From NCBI GenBank assembly GCA_019096065.1, contig JAGUCH010000002.1, positions 3,050,501 to 3,114,500 on the forward strand: a stretch of DNA of 64,000 nucleotides. The letters are read 5' to 3'. Under the pieces are notes generated by a model. It worked only from the letters and a program-made list of their open reading frames with translations. It did not search any database and was not told the DNA's origin. This DNA is from Paracyclopina nana. Taxonomy: Eukaryota; Arthropoda; Copepoda; Cyclopoida; Cyclopettidae. Below are positions 1-12,200 of the stretch, in pieces. Within the stretch, counting starts at the first letter, position 1; each line of letters starts with the position of its first letter. Made by a program: the position numbers and the translations under genes.

Positions 1-138
1 AATGTCATGAATTGTCCAGGAGCCAAAGCAGGGATGAAAATCATCATCACCATGAGAAAATGGATATTTTGAAACTGAACTGCTGCTGCTGGTATATCTT
101 GGCCAAGGCGCCAATTTGCTGCAACTTTTTTGTGTTAC

Positions 139-3100
139 CTTGATTCCAGAATAAGGTAGCGGGACAGAATTCGATTATTGGCGTTCCATGCGCGCATTTG
201 TAGAATTTCGTGCAGTCATTGGGATCTCCGAAATGGCCATCACTGGGACACACAAAAGGCTTCTCATTGGAAATGAGGCCATCTGGAGAATCTTTGACGC
301 CAGCAATGGCTTTCAACCTGAAGAGAAATTAAAGTTCCTGTACAGTTAATTTTTAATTGAGCACGTGACAGGGACATTAATTGCCATTGAGTCATTATTA
401 TTATATGGTATTGTTGTTGCAAAACGCGAATGCTTGACACCGTTTAAGAGGCAATTTTTCATGGAAGAAGACGACGGAAGCCGCGAAATTAAGATATGAT
501 GGTGTGTGTAGGAAATAAGGCCAATTGAGCTGAAGACTTTAATTGAATTTTCTAGCCCAAGGGTCAAGGTTCTTCACACTCAATATAGTAGTGATGGAAG
601 CTCAAGGCCTCATCTTCTTCCAATTTAATCAAGATCAATTGTTTTCTGTGGTTCTCTCTCGTTTCTCGTCTCGACAGGAATAAATCAAACAAAACAGGTG
701 AACGACTGACCTTTGCCTCTACTGACCTTGCTCATGAAAGACTGCTTGAAAATTTTGCTAGGTCCTTTTTTCCTCGCTTTGTGACACACTTTTTATCTCT
801 TATAACAAAATGGACGTTGATAGGTTAAGTGGCCTTGTCACCGACTTTCACTGAACACATTATTTTTCCCAATATAACCCTCTTGATAGGATCACTTCAA
901 ATAATGTCACATTTCCACGCTTCAATCTCAAAGGATGTTTTGATGACTGTAATTTCTACCTACAACACACTCTTATGGAACATCATTAAGGTGCAAATAG
1001 CTGTTTTCCTCAACAGCCACCATATACTTATAGTGTTGCTGTACTGACATATAGTATGAATGGCTGAAACCTTGAATCAGTTAAAAAGTCCATCTTTGGA
1101 CTGTGCAAGGTCATTGAGAGTGATTTAGATACTCTATTGGCCAAAGCTGCTGCTCATAAAACTGTGTGTGTGCCATACTTTAAATGCATCTGAAGAAATC
1201 TAGACCAAGCTTTGGATGACCTTGCCAACACTGAAAATGATGCCTACTTCATATACATAAAGTGTACGCTCAAATCTTGCCTTGACCTTTTGCCACATTT
1301 TGCTCGATTAGCCTAATAAAAATTGCATACTTGTCTAGAGGATCTGTTGGCTGTCTCTCCTTGTTGCCATTCGAAGATCTGGGTGGTTTGGGGTCCTCCT
1401 CAATGCCCAATTGGTTGCCAGCAACAGAGTTACCAGCTTGAACTCTGCGCTTGTCTGGAAGCCTTCCAGGCAGGTGAACCTGTTGATCTTCAAAGTCATC
1501 ATATGGATTCCTGTTGCTGTTCTTGTACGGGAAGTTGGCAAACTCTTGCTTTTTTGGTAGCCGGTCATCATAGCCTGGCTTAGGGGCATCTTGATGATAT
1601 GGTCTGACAGTTGCTGGAATTGCAGGGAAATGCTGGTACTTTCCGCCATCGTAGATCTCGGGCTCTGGCTTGTACGGTTGGTAGGGCTCATAAAAGTCGT
1701 CGTTGTACTCGGGTTCCTCGTCGTAAACCTCTGGCGTAGGCTTGTAAGGCTGTGGGGTTGGTCTGTAAGGCTTAGGAGTTGGCCTGTAAGGTTCAGGAGT
1801 AGGCCTGTAAGGCTCTGGAGTTGGGCTGTAAGGGGCTGGTGTTGGGCTGTAAGGCTCTGGAGTTGGGCTGTAAGGCTCTGGAGTTGGATTGTAAGGTGCA
1901 GGTGTAGGGCTGTAAGGTGCAATTGTTGGGCTGTAAGGCTCTGGAGTTGGGCTGTAAGCTTCAGGTGTTGGGCTGTAAGCTGCAGGTGTTGGGCTGTAAG
2001 ATTCTGGAGTCGGGCTGTAAGGTGCAGCTGTTGGGCTGTAAGGTGTAGGTGTTGGGCTGTAAGGTGCAGGTGTTGGGCTGTAAGACTCTGGAGTTGGACT
2101 GTAAGGTGCAGGTGTTGGGCTGTAAGGCTTTGGAGTTGGGCTGTAAGTCTTAGGCGTTTGGCTGTAAGGCTTAGGCGTTGGGCTGTAAGCATTTGGATTT
2201 GGGCTGTAAACCTCAAGTTCAGGCTTGTAAGGCTTAGGAGTTGGGCTGTAAGGCTCTGGATCGTAGGGTTTGTGCGCTGGGTGGTAGGGTTGAGGGTAAT
2301 CTTCGTAGGGCTTCACTGGGTCAAGTTTCAAGTGAACCGGCTCGTAAGGTTCAATAGATGGCTTGTACGGCTTATGCACAGGGGCCTGATGGTAGTTTGG
2401 CTCAGGGGTGGCAGGGTAATATTTTAGGTGATGGCTTGGCTCCTTTGGCTCATGGACTTGAGGAGCTGGCTCATGGTATTCAGGCTCTGCGTGATACCTT
2501 GGTGGCTCAGGCTCGTTGTATTCTGGCTTAAGTGGATACTGGGGCCTGTACTCTGGCTCAAAATACTCCGGCTTGGGACTGGGCTGATGGTGGGGTTTTT
2601 GTCCCCCGAAGTGAACAAAAGGTTTCAGGGTGGGCTGGGGTGCTGGGTGATGAGGCTCTTGGTTGTAAGGCTCAGGGTCGTGTTGATACGGCTTAGGAGT
2701 GTTGTAATGAGGCTCTTTGGCTTGATGATAAGGCCTGTAAGGCTCTTCTGGATGCTCATAAGGCTTAGGCCTGTAAGGCTCTTCTGGATGCTCATAAGGT
2801 TTAGGCCTGTAAGGTTCTTCTGGGTGCTCATAAGGCTTAGGCCTGTAAGGCTCTTCTGGATGCTCGTAAGGCCTAGGAGTGGGACTATAGGGCTCCTCAT
2901 GATGATATGGTGTTGGAGTTGGCCTGTAAGGCTCCTCATGGTGATATGGGGTTGGAGTTGGCCTATAAGAGGTCTTAGGAGTTGGCTGAAAGGGCTCTTC
3001 AGCATCGTACGAAGGCTTAGGAGTGGGTGCATAAGGCTTAGGAGTAGGCTCAGGATGAAGCTGATAGGGCAAATGGTCATCATAGCTCGGTGGGGGATTT

Positions 3101-4653
3101 TGGTAGACAGGAGTCACTGAGTAAGTGTATGGCTTGGTTGTGGGGAAGGTGAAGGGCTTGCTCGGCTCTTTGTAAGGCTTGTTATCGGGTATCAGCTGAT
3201 AAGGCTTATGAGGAGCCACATATGGAGGTTGGGTGTAGTCTGGGACTGATGGCCTTTGATGGTGGTTATTGTAGGCATTTCTGTATGGATTTTGGTAAGG
3301 TGTAGTTGCGTATCCTCCTGGAGCTTCCAATGCCCTATAAGGGAGTTGGTGCTGTTGGTGGGGTTGCCTCCTGGGTCTGATGGGCTTTGTGCCAGAAGGG
3401 AAAAGTGGATACACTTTGTCCAAGTTGAATAGTTGGCCAGGGTCAATTCTGTCTTCACCCTGTTGTTGCTGCTGCTGATTTATCACTAGCAAGGCTGATG
3501 CAGAATCATGTGAGAAAGGGGAACCTGGTGGCTTGACAAATTGGTAACTTCTGGACTCTTCACTTTCCTGGTCTGCCTCAAAAAGTGCATATTTTCCTGA
3601 GTGAAGATCATGCTCTTGCTGCTTGGATTCCACCTGAAAAATGACAAAAGTAGGAAGTTGTTTTTGGAGTTTCTTCCTCTTCTTCGCAATGCAGTGAATA
3701 TGTGACCTATATTTTGCCGCTACCATATACACATACATTTGTGGTCTCTACATGGTATTTTGCATATGTAATAACCCACAGCTTCTTTTTCAAGGTGACT
3801 TTTGTTGTTGCTTGTGCTCATGTTTCCTGCTCCTTTGACTAAAATAGGCTGCTCTTAATTTTAGATTCCTCCAAGTGTTGCCCCCTTTTTTACATATTAG
3901 TGAAAGTGAAACTTGAGTGAGGATTAGATGAAAATTGATTTCACACCTTGTACCTTACAAGTCTACATGGATCAGGGCGTGGTGAAATTGCACTTTTGCA
4001 CTCTTATATCTTTTTTTTGTGTGCCCATGATTTACAACATGTAATTTACATAAGTCTTCCCTGGTCAAGGCCCCTTAATTTAACATCATTATTTCTCCAA
4101 AAGCACAAAAAATTCTCATAATTTTTTATGGCCAATTTCCAAAGAAGTGGAACAAAAGCTCTTTTTGTCCATTCTGCTTTAATTTCTGTTCCTTTTTTCA
4201 GCAAAATTGAACAGTTATAATAGCAAAACCATGTGATGCAGCTGAGAAATGTCAGGAGGTTGCAATTGGCACCATCTGTGATGCTGCAGCCCAAATCTCG
4301 GGAAAATTAAGCTGGAATGTAGCAAAATAAGTCAGCATGATATTCAGGCTGCATTTCCTGGTTGCAAATTTTCCATTGAATCTAAGCATGGTTTTTTATT
4401 TGCATTTTGTTCAATTTTAGCCAGAGCAGCAATATGGCAAAAAAGGGGGGAAGCAATCAGTTGTGCAATGAAATACGTGTCTAATTACCTGATTCACCAC
4501 AACTTGATCGTTTTTGATTGGCTGCAGTGATTGTTGCCTTCTTTTATTAGTGGAGTGTAAACTTGGCCTTGACAAAAATTGGCCTTGAGCATCTTCTGAA
4601 CACCAAAGGATAATGAATGAAGCAAAAACTAGCAGCACAGTCTTCTTCTTCAT
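139..4653 (-). CDS. Secreted proline-rich chitin-binding (CBM14) protein, C-terminus outside window
   Basis: Three exons are visible: 4489-4653, 1331-3633 and 139-317, with phases that agree at both junctions (0, then 2/1). Exon 1 encodes a signal peptide (MKKKTVLLVFASFIILWC) and ends after residue 55. Exon 2 encodes about 767 residues of low-complexity Pro/Tyr/His-rich sequence built from PYSPTPE-, PYRPTP- and PYEHPEE-type repeats. Exon 3 opens a type-2 chitin-binding (peritrophin-A) domain: four of its six cysteines are visible in the contexts FVCPS, NDCTKF, YKCAHG and EFCPATL. The exon stops at a GTAACA donor at 138, so the last cysteines lie beyond the left edge. Family knowledge: one CBM14 domain behind a long disordered region is typical of cuticular proteins analogous to peritrophins (CPAP1 type). 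Extracellular chitin-matrix binding is inferred. The ATG at 4653 is chosen because the signal peptide follows at once. Confidence 0.85.
318..1330 (-). other. Intron of the chitin-binding gene
   Basis: A 1,013-bp intron between the repeat exon and the CBM14 exon, donor GTATGC at 1330, acceptor CAG at 318-320. I see no gene or repeat in it. The intron at 3634-4488 (855 bp) is likewise featureless, AT-rich sequence. Confidence 0.6.
1735..2900 (-). repeat. Coding tandem repeat (YSPTP / YEHPEEPYRPK)
   Basis: Within exon 2 of the chitin-binding gene, an 18-nt unit encoding (P/E/A)-Y-S-P-T-P is repeated about 25 times (roughly 1735-2270). A 33-nt unit encoding PYEHPEEPYRP is repeated about four times (roughly 2720-2890). 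The three-base periodicity preserves one reading frame, but the unit is regular enough to leave long open frames on both strands. Those antisense frames are artefacts. Confidence 0.9.
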
Positions 4654-6262
4654 GATGGCACGGAATTTTCGATCTGCTATATACTATGAATTTTTTCTCG
4701 TCCACTTTTAGCGCTCTGTCATCTTCCAACCTTCAAATAAGAAATTGTTGTCAACTGATTATTCATTACCACTGCTCTAGTATGCATGCATTTTTGGCTT
4801 GGATTTATTGTGCTCCAACTCTTTGAGAAGCAACAATTGCAGCCTTGAGACCATTCTGACCTTTTGTGCATGATCCAAAAGTGTCAAGATAAAGGATCAG
4901 AATGACAAACATTTTGCCACTAGGGTGGTCTGCTTTGCTTCCTCGTGAAAAAGTCAGCCTTTAGTCCAATAGAAAAACACCCTTTTTTGGTAGAAGCTTG
5001 AAATTGCAATTTTTGCACGTAAAAATTGAACTTTCTCAGACATGATTGCAGTACGAGAAAAAGTTGTACTTTCCATTGAAACCGTTTTATTTTGTAATGT
5101 GTGAAACGATTGTTATTTGTGTACGTTATTTGCGAAAAAATGTAATTTTGCACCATGAAAAATTGCAATCTGGCAATTTTGCCACATAATTGATTAAGGT
5201 ATTGCTTATTATGTCAGGAAATTGCGTAGCTTCGGTAATATTTCCGTCTTTGTACCAAATTAATATGCTCTCAATTGGTTAATCAAAAGGCCCTTGAAAA
5301 AATTAGCCAAAAAAGGACCTTTGCATTCTTCGCGTAGAACGCATCGAGTAGCATCCCAAATGTAGCGTAACGCGGCTAATTATCACGACAAAAAAATTGG
5401 ACTTTACCTTGCTTATCAGATGATTTCACAGCTTGTTTCCCATGATTATTAATAAAAGGTCTTTATGGCAAGGTTGTATTCTGACAGCAACAGAGGTGTA
5501 CTGGTATATTTTTAAGTTATCTTCCAGATGTCACTCTTTGGTTTATATATCCTATATAACCTGAAGAGATGTTCACTCCGCAAGGTCCTGGTTGGTAACT
5601 GAACTCGCTTCAGATCTCGCGAACTGAAAATCTGGCGCATGAAAATAATGCAGCAACGCCGACGTCGGCTCGCGGTTCAGACGCACAGGCTTCAATAATG
5701 GCCTTAAAAAAGGTCTTTTTGCACCCTTTTGCAATAATGGCAATCTCTCCATAAATCACATCACATTTCTCAGTCTGCTGGCTAATTACAGCATTTTCTC
5801 TTTGGATGCTAGCTATATTTTTTGGTGGATTTTCATCGTTTGGTTGAGTGGATATTCCCTGTCAGTAACTTTCAATTAGGGCCATTATGCTGCTGCTACA
5901 CATGCGAGTAATTGCTTTTTGACCTTTTTTATGCCTTAATTTTGAGCTGGAACGATCTGGTTGACCTTGCTTCTTGATTTGAGCGTGAGAGCAAATGGCC
6001 TGAAAATAGCATATTATTAAATTCACTGTGGACATCGGAAAACGTGATGATAATAATGCTGCTGCTTGATTTTCGTTCAATAGATAAGACACACACACAG
6101 GAGTAAAATCATCATCAATTTTGTTGTTGTTTTTATCAATGCATGATGCATAAAGATTTGAGGATTCAGAGCCTTTTAAATGCCTACAATAAGGAGGACC
6201 TTGAGTAAGATGTCGACTTTTAATCATTAAAGTGATAATTAATTTTTTTTATGCTGTTCCAG
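4654..6262. other. Intergenic region with a possible first exon of the GH31 gene
   Basis: Divergent spacer between the minus-strand chitin-binding gene and the plus-strand GH31 gene. The only candidate coding element is a short exon at 5569-5594 (ATG, eight codons plus two bases, donor GTAACT). Its phase fits the exon beginning at 6263. TATA-like runs sit at 5543-5560, closer to the ATG than a normal TATA box would be, so this first exon is tentative. Nothing else recognisable. Confidence 0.3.
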
Positions 6263-9200
6263 TGAAACGCACACTTCACGGAGAGGCTCGTTGAAAAGTT
6301 CCGAGATTGAATGGGATTTCACGAGTGGCTCAGATTCGGATTCTTTTGCTGGCCAGAAACAGCAGCAAACTTCCAGCATGAAGAAAAAGTCCAAGCTAAC
6401 GAGAGTAAATTCCATATCCTTCGCTGATCGTGACCAGGTACGCAGTATATACAGACTGTCCCGGAGATTTCTGTACATTTACAAATCAAAAGTTTGTGTT
6501 ACAAATTCGGGAAATATCAGACACAATGGATATCATTGGAAAACTTGAATCTTTGGCCATCTTTTGTTGCTTCAATGGATAAAAGAAATTAAAAGTAAAA
6601 AAATGAGAAAACTTAATTTTCCTGACGTTCCCTTAATTTTTCTCCCAAAGAAGCAAATTTGCCAAAACTGGCTATTATTGACCAAATTTTCAGCTAAGCT
6701 AATCCTGGCTATTTTTGACATTTTTTCATGAAACAAAATCTTGCAGCACTGTGCTGGCTCATCAGAAAGGTGGATGATTGGAAAGGATATTTTTCAGTAA
6801 AAAGAAAAAAGACAATAAGGCCACTGCCTACTAAAAAAGTTTCAAAATTAGTGTTTTAAACATCACATCTTTGGAATTTGTTGTTTATGAAGATCAAATG
6901 TTTAACCAATTTTATGTGAAATTGGATAAATAATTTTTTGTGAAAGTGACTATTCATCAAAAAAATCAGTGAAAATGGGCGTGAATTTGGAATAACTATC
7001 AATTTTGTGGTCTAAATCAAAATTTGAATAAATACTTTTTAAAAATCTCAAAACTAAAAAAGATGGCTTACAAGCTTTCCAACGGTATCCATTGTGTCTA
7101 GTATTTCCAGAAGTTTTAACACAAACTTTTGATTTCAAAGTGTACAGAAATCTACGGGACAGACTGCATACACACCTAATAATGATATCAAGTACAATGG
7201 CTGAGATCTTCCTTTAAAATTTGACTTCCTATCAAGCATGAATTTCCTGTGAGTGGGCAATTTTCTGCTGTTCCTTATCTCATTTTAAAGTAAAAAAGAG
7301 TGATACTTTTACTATCTATCTTCATTCACGATTTTGAGGGAAACCAACAAAGGTCAGGTCAGCAAAGCCCAATAATAATAATAATCTAGCCACTGAATCT
7401 GGCCTTGAAAAGCACGTTGCCAAAAAAAGTGGCTCATTAAGGTCATTGTTTTTCATCACATCTCAAAAGGTTGTGGAGTTTCCACCAGGATCAGAGCCAC
7501 TGACTCCAACAGCTGTAATGAAAAGAATTCAATCAAAGTCCTCCTTTGATTGGGATTTCAGTGATGAAGAACACAATTCGAAATCCAAGGCCTCGCCCAA
7601 CAGGTAATAATAATAATTGTAAAATTAGCAGTGGCTTTTCCAGCTCAATCAGCATATGCAACCAAGTCATGTGATATAAACGATGTTTGCCTTGAGTGGC
7701 TACACCACCCGAAAAATGTGAGAAGTCTGATTTTTTAAAGGTCACCCTTAACCAGTGGTGGAGTTCGCCGTATCAATTTCGCGGACAAACCTGCAGCGGC
7801 TCCACCTGGCGGCAGATTAGGGAAACCCGTTCAAGCCTCCACAGCGAGTGCCAAGGGCGAGAAGCTACGCGAAAACCTTGAGCTGCGACCAACGCCCCGA
7901 ATCAGAGAAACTGATGAACTTGGGAGGGTAAGATAACAAATACACAAAGACACACACACCAAAAAGATACACGTTCAATATTAGTCCTGAGTGTCTAAAT
8001 GCGTAAGAATGGTGCATGCCTTTAAAAATGGGAAATGCTGATCGATGACTGCATTTTATGTGTGTGAGTGTTGCTTGGAAATGGCTGTAGTAATTTTGGC
8101 TGCTTCACGCAAATTTTGTCCCCATGATATGTGGGTGCGCGTGTTTGGGAGGGACACAAAATCTTGAGCTAGATGAAGTACAAATTGCTTGGTTTGACCT
8201 TAAAAGGGCCGCTTCGTTGACCTCCCCAAGAATGATCGGGATGTTGACGACGACGATAAAAACGATTTTTAATGCCTTTCTCACTTCTGCTAAAAACGTG
8301 GCATGACTAAGTGTCTTAATTTTCTTGTTAAGATTTCGAATGATATTTATGAAGTAATTAATTTGAGTGTTTTGGATATTTTTTAGGCTTTTTAAAAGAA
8401 TTTAACATTTTTAGTTGGGCCACTTTCACGTTAAAGGGCTTTTTAGAAACTGAATAATAATCAGTTTCGCGAAACTCTAAAGAATTTTTTTAATTGCCTT
8501 TGAAAGAGCTGAAGCAAACTTGTTTCTTTTCCTTATATTTATAGAATTCTCGTTTGTTCTATTCGAGCCTAGCTGACATTAACCTGTGGGGTAGCCGAAC
8601 CGAGACAAAATTGCCCCCCAAAAATATGAACATTTCATGAGAGTTAGTGTGCCTATGGTTCATTTGGAAGTATTTTATAACAAGCATTTTTGTCAACTTG
8701 GCGGTGGGTTCACTACATACGGCAGTGAAGCGAAAATCCCCGTATTTTGCTGAGATTTGGCGTGCGCTCGCATCTACCGTGCAATAATGACTTTTTTCGT
8801 CACATGTGAAGAAATAATGCTCATTATTGTACAGTTGACAACTTGAGAGTCCTTCTTCAATTAAAAAAAAAGACTTCACCGGGATTTGAACCTGGGTCGA
8901 CTGGGTGTAAGGTCTGCACTATGCCAGTGTACTACCAGACATCTCTTATGTCACAGCATATTCTGGCATATACAAATAATTACATTTGCATTCTGTTTTA
9001 AGAAAATCTTCAAAAATAATTTATAATGAAGAACAGTCCTCTAAAGCATTCTAATTTTAAAAAAGTCCTCTTAAACATCCTCATTCTAGAAAAGTCTGCC
9101 AAAACACTATTATTTAAAAAAAGTGAAAAAATCTATTTTTATAGTCTTCTTTGTAACAAGCTTTTATTGATCTTGGAAAAAAGAATGGAATTATATGTAA

Positions 9201-12200
9201 CATCTTATTAATTTGAAGCCAAATTCGTCATTTTGGTGTTTTTTCGAAAAATTATGGCTAAATATTCCGCTAAATATCTAGTTGCCCTACAAGTGCTGAG
9301 CTCTTGCTGGAGATGCGCGCGCGCGCGATTGACCGCAAAGTTTTACCTGCAAACGAGCTATCCTTTTTAAGGCCAATTGACTTGTTAAATTAATCAATTT
9401 TTTGCATTTAACAGTATAATTGCGATTTTTAACCATCACGAAGTTAACAAAAATGTCAATACTGTCCTGATGACTCGTCCATATAGGGTTTTTCGCTCAT
9501 TCGTAGTAAAATTCCAGATCACTCGTGGCTTCGCCACTCGGTGATCTTTCATTTGACTACTCATGAGCGAAAAACCCTATATGGACTCGTCATCAGGACA
9601 GTATTGTTACATTTTTGAAAAACCTCTCACTCCTTTAACTTTGATTTTTACAGGTTGTTTATTATAGCTATGGCCACCTTTTAATATCCCCTATATGTAC
9701 TTTTTTATATTTTATCAGCAAGTCTCTAAAATACTCAGGAATGGATATGTTAAAGATGTTTAAGATTTTATGCTAAGGAAATTCGCTAGGCTGTGATTTT
9801 AAAAAAACTATCAACTGAACCCTTAGGGTATTTTCTTTCAGAAAGCATATTTTTGGCTGGTAATTTTCCCTTGGCCACGCTACCAGACTGGTTAATGCGG
9901 TCTATTGCTCTCACTAAGTGTTTGATTTTTAATTCGTTTCGAGGTTGCGTAGTATGGACAAAAATATTTCGGGGTTCATCCGGACTAGAAATTCAAATAT
10001 GTTCTCTAATGATCATGCTTTTAGCAGCCTTCAGTTCTTCTCTCCTTGAAAAGCTTGTTTTCACGGCCAATCTGAGCTTTTTGTCATTTTGCCAGGATTA
10101 CGAGTGCCAGGAAAGCATTGCACTTCAGCGTACAATGCAAGCTTTAAAAAGTTCATATCCAATTTTTGCTGAGCATATTTCATGACTAATACTTAGCAAA
10201 GAGATTTCATTCATAATTGGCTTTACCCAATTATACTAAGCGTAAACTCGAAAAAATGAACTCTTCTCTATTGACCTGAAGTTGGCCGCTCGAAATATTT
10301 GCTACCTATTGACCCATTTTTGCACTGGCTTTCTTTCAGTTGTTTGTTTACCTCTATTGTTGCTATATACCGAGTCTTGACAAGTGTGCGCCTTGCAGTT
10401 TTTAAAAAATGTTATCTTTTATGAGGAAGAAGAACCGAGAGAAAGCTCTGCGAAGACAAGCAGAAAACATACAGATTGTTGTGACTGCTATAAGTAGTAG
10501 TAGCATTGAGCTCAGCATGGAATCTGATCACAGCCCCAACACAAAAGTGAAGCGGTGTTTAGCATTCAATGACAAAATTGAGTATAGCAGCACTGAAGAA
10601 AATAATGCTGCCGAGGTAATTTCAGAATCTAATTCAAAACCTGCATGCACACTGGGCCGAATCCCATGGCAAGCACAAAATTCAATTTTTGGTCCTCTTC
10701 TACTCAATCAAGTTTTGGCCTCATCACAGATATTCATAATTATGTATGCAACTGGACCAGTGCTTGTTTTTGCCGTATTTAGCACGTTTATAGAGCGCTT
10801 AATTGCACAGAGATGCGAAACTGGATTGAATTTGTAGCAATCTGGTTTTCTAGCTTTTTCGCACACTAAGAAAGGCTTGCCAAAAGTATGCAGCTCTTAT
10901 ATAGTTTGATACCGTTCTCTGTGTAGGCAGGGCTCTATGCAGTGCAGTCAGGTGATTTTAGTAGGAGCTTGAAATTAATGCCCTTCAGGCAAACCCAAAA
11001 GTTTCCTCGAGCTAAGTGCCAGTTTTCTTAGGAATGGACACAACGCAACCAAATAGAAGAGCAGCTTTGGTCAGATATTAAATTTGCTTTACTTTTCCCC
11101 ATCTGTTTCTTTTTTGCCTAATTATTCATTTGCCATTAGGCTGATGACGATAATTTCAGCATCTCTTCAGACTCATTTCTCGAAGAGAATTCCGAGCTGA
11201 CACCTCACGATTTGTTCCATTTAGACGACCAGGTAAGACTGTACGGTTCAAAAGAAGCCGAAATAAGCAATGGCAAGTTAACCTGATTTTCTCACTCTAG
11301 TTTCAACTAGATTATTCATAGATGTAGATTTCGCGGTGCTCTCAGAGTGATATCTCAAAATCTACTGATTCTCCTCTGGTAAATGCCCAAACTAGTTCGT
11401 AGGAGAACTGATTCGAAAACGAGTTTCTCAGCCTATATTATAGCCCAAAAATCAGCTGGTGGTGATCTGAGATGCACAGTTGGAGGCATGGGAGGAAAAT
11501 GTAGTTTGCCAGGAAAAGGCCCCAGTGTGCTTACCAAAGATCATTATTTCTTAAGTTTCTTAGTTAAGAGCAGAAATCTCTGTTAAAATGTCTAGGAAAA
11601 TATCGAGGTTTCATATAAGTCCTAGTGACTCTGTAAGACTGTGTTTGATTTGCTCGCAGGTCGTAAATTGACAGTGTTTTTATTTTATAGGCAAGGAAAA
11701 ACGGAGTGGCCACAATGACTGCAGAGCCTGAAAAAGTTGAAATCCCAGGTGAGGAAATCACCACTCTAGTTGTGAACCCAAACTGGACTGAAGCAGTGCA
11801 AAGCCAAATGTAAGCTTGATTTATACATAGCAAGGAAAAATAGTATTTTCGTTTTGTAGAATCAATGAGGAGGAAAAGGCAACCAAGGCTTCCGTGGACG
11901 AAAAGAGCCCTCTAAACAATTTAGACTCTCAGAGCATGAACTCTTTGAAACGAGTGACGAGCAAAACCTCCCTCATTTCCACCTATGACTTCCTCAAGGA
12001 CAAAGTTGGAGTAATTGTCAATATCAGTAGCCTTTATGGAATTCATTTTACTATTATTACTTTTTACCAAGGCATCAGTTCCTCCCACACTCAAAAAAAC
12101 TTCAGACTCCACAAAGCTGACTTTTGTTGTGGCTTTCTTCTTTCTGGTGATTTGCTTGGTGATTGGATTTGCTCAAGTGTTCTATGCTCAGTACAGAGGA

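Larger units (their letters stand above)
7928..10363 (+). other. Intron of the long GH31 transcript
   Basis: This stretch holds a tRNA-like sequence (8872-8945, minus), a 170-bp hairpin (9448-9617) and a short CG-alternating run near 9313-9328. At 9793-10185 there is a long open frame with no recognisable protein. The rest is AT-rich and unremarkable. Confidence 0.5.

Noticed and set aside
1335-3120. Antisense and shifted open frames of up to about 290 codons
   Set aside because: They are shadows of the proline/tyrosine repeat in the chitin-binding gene, which is fixed by signal peptide, phase and the downstream CBM14 exon.
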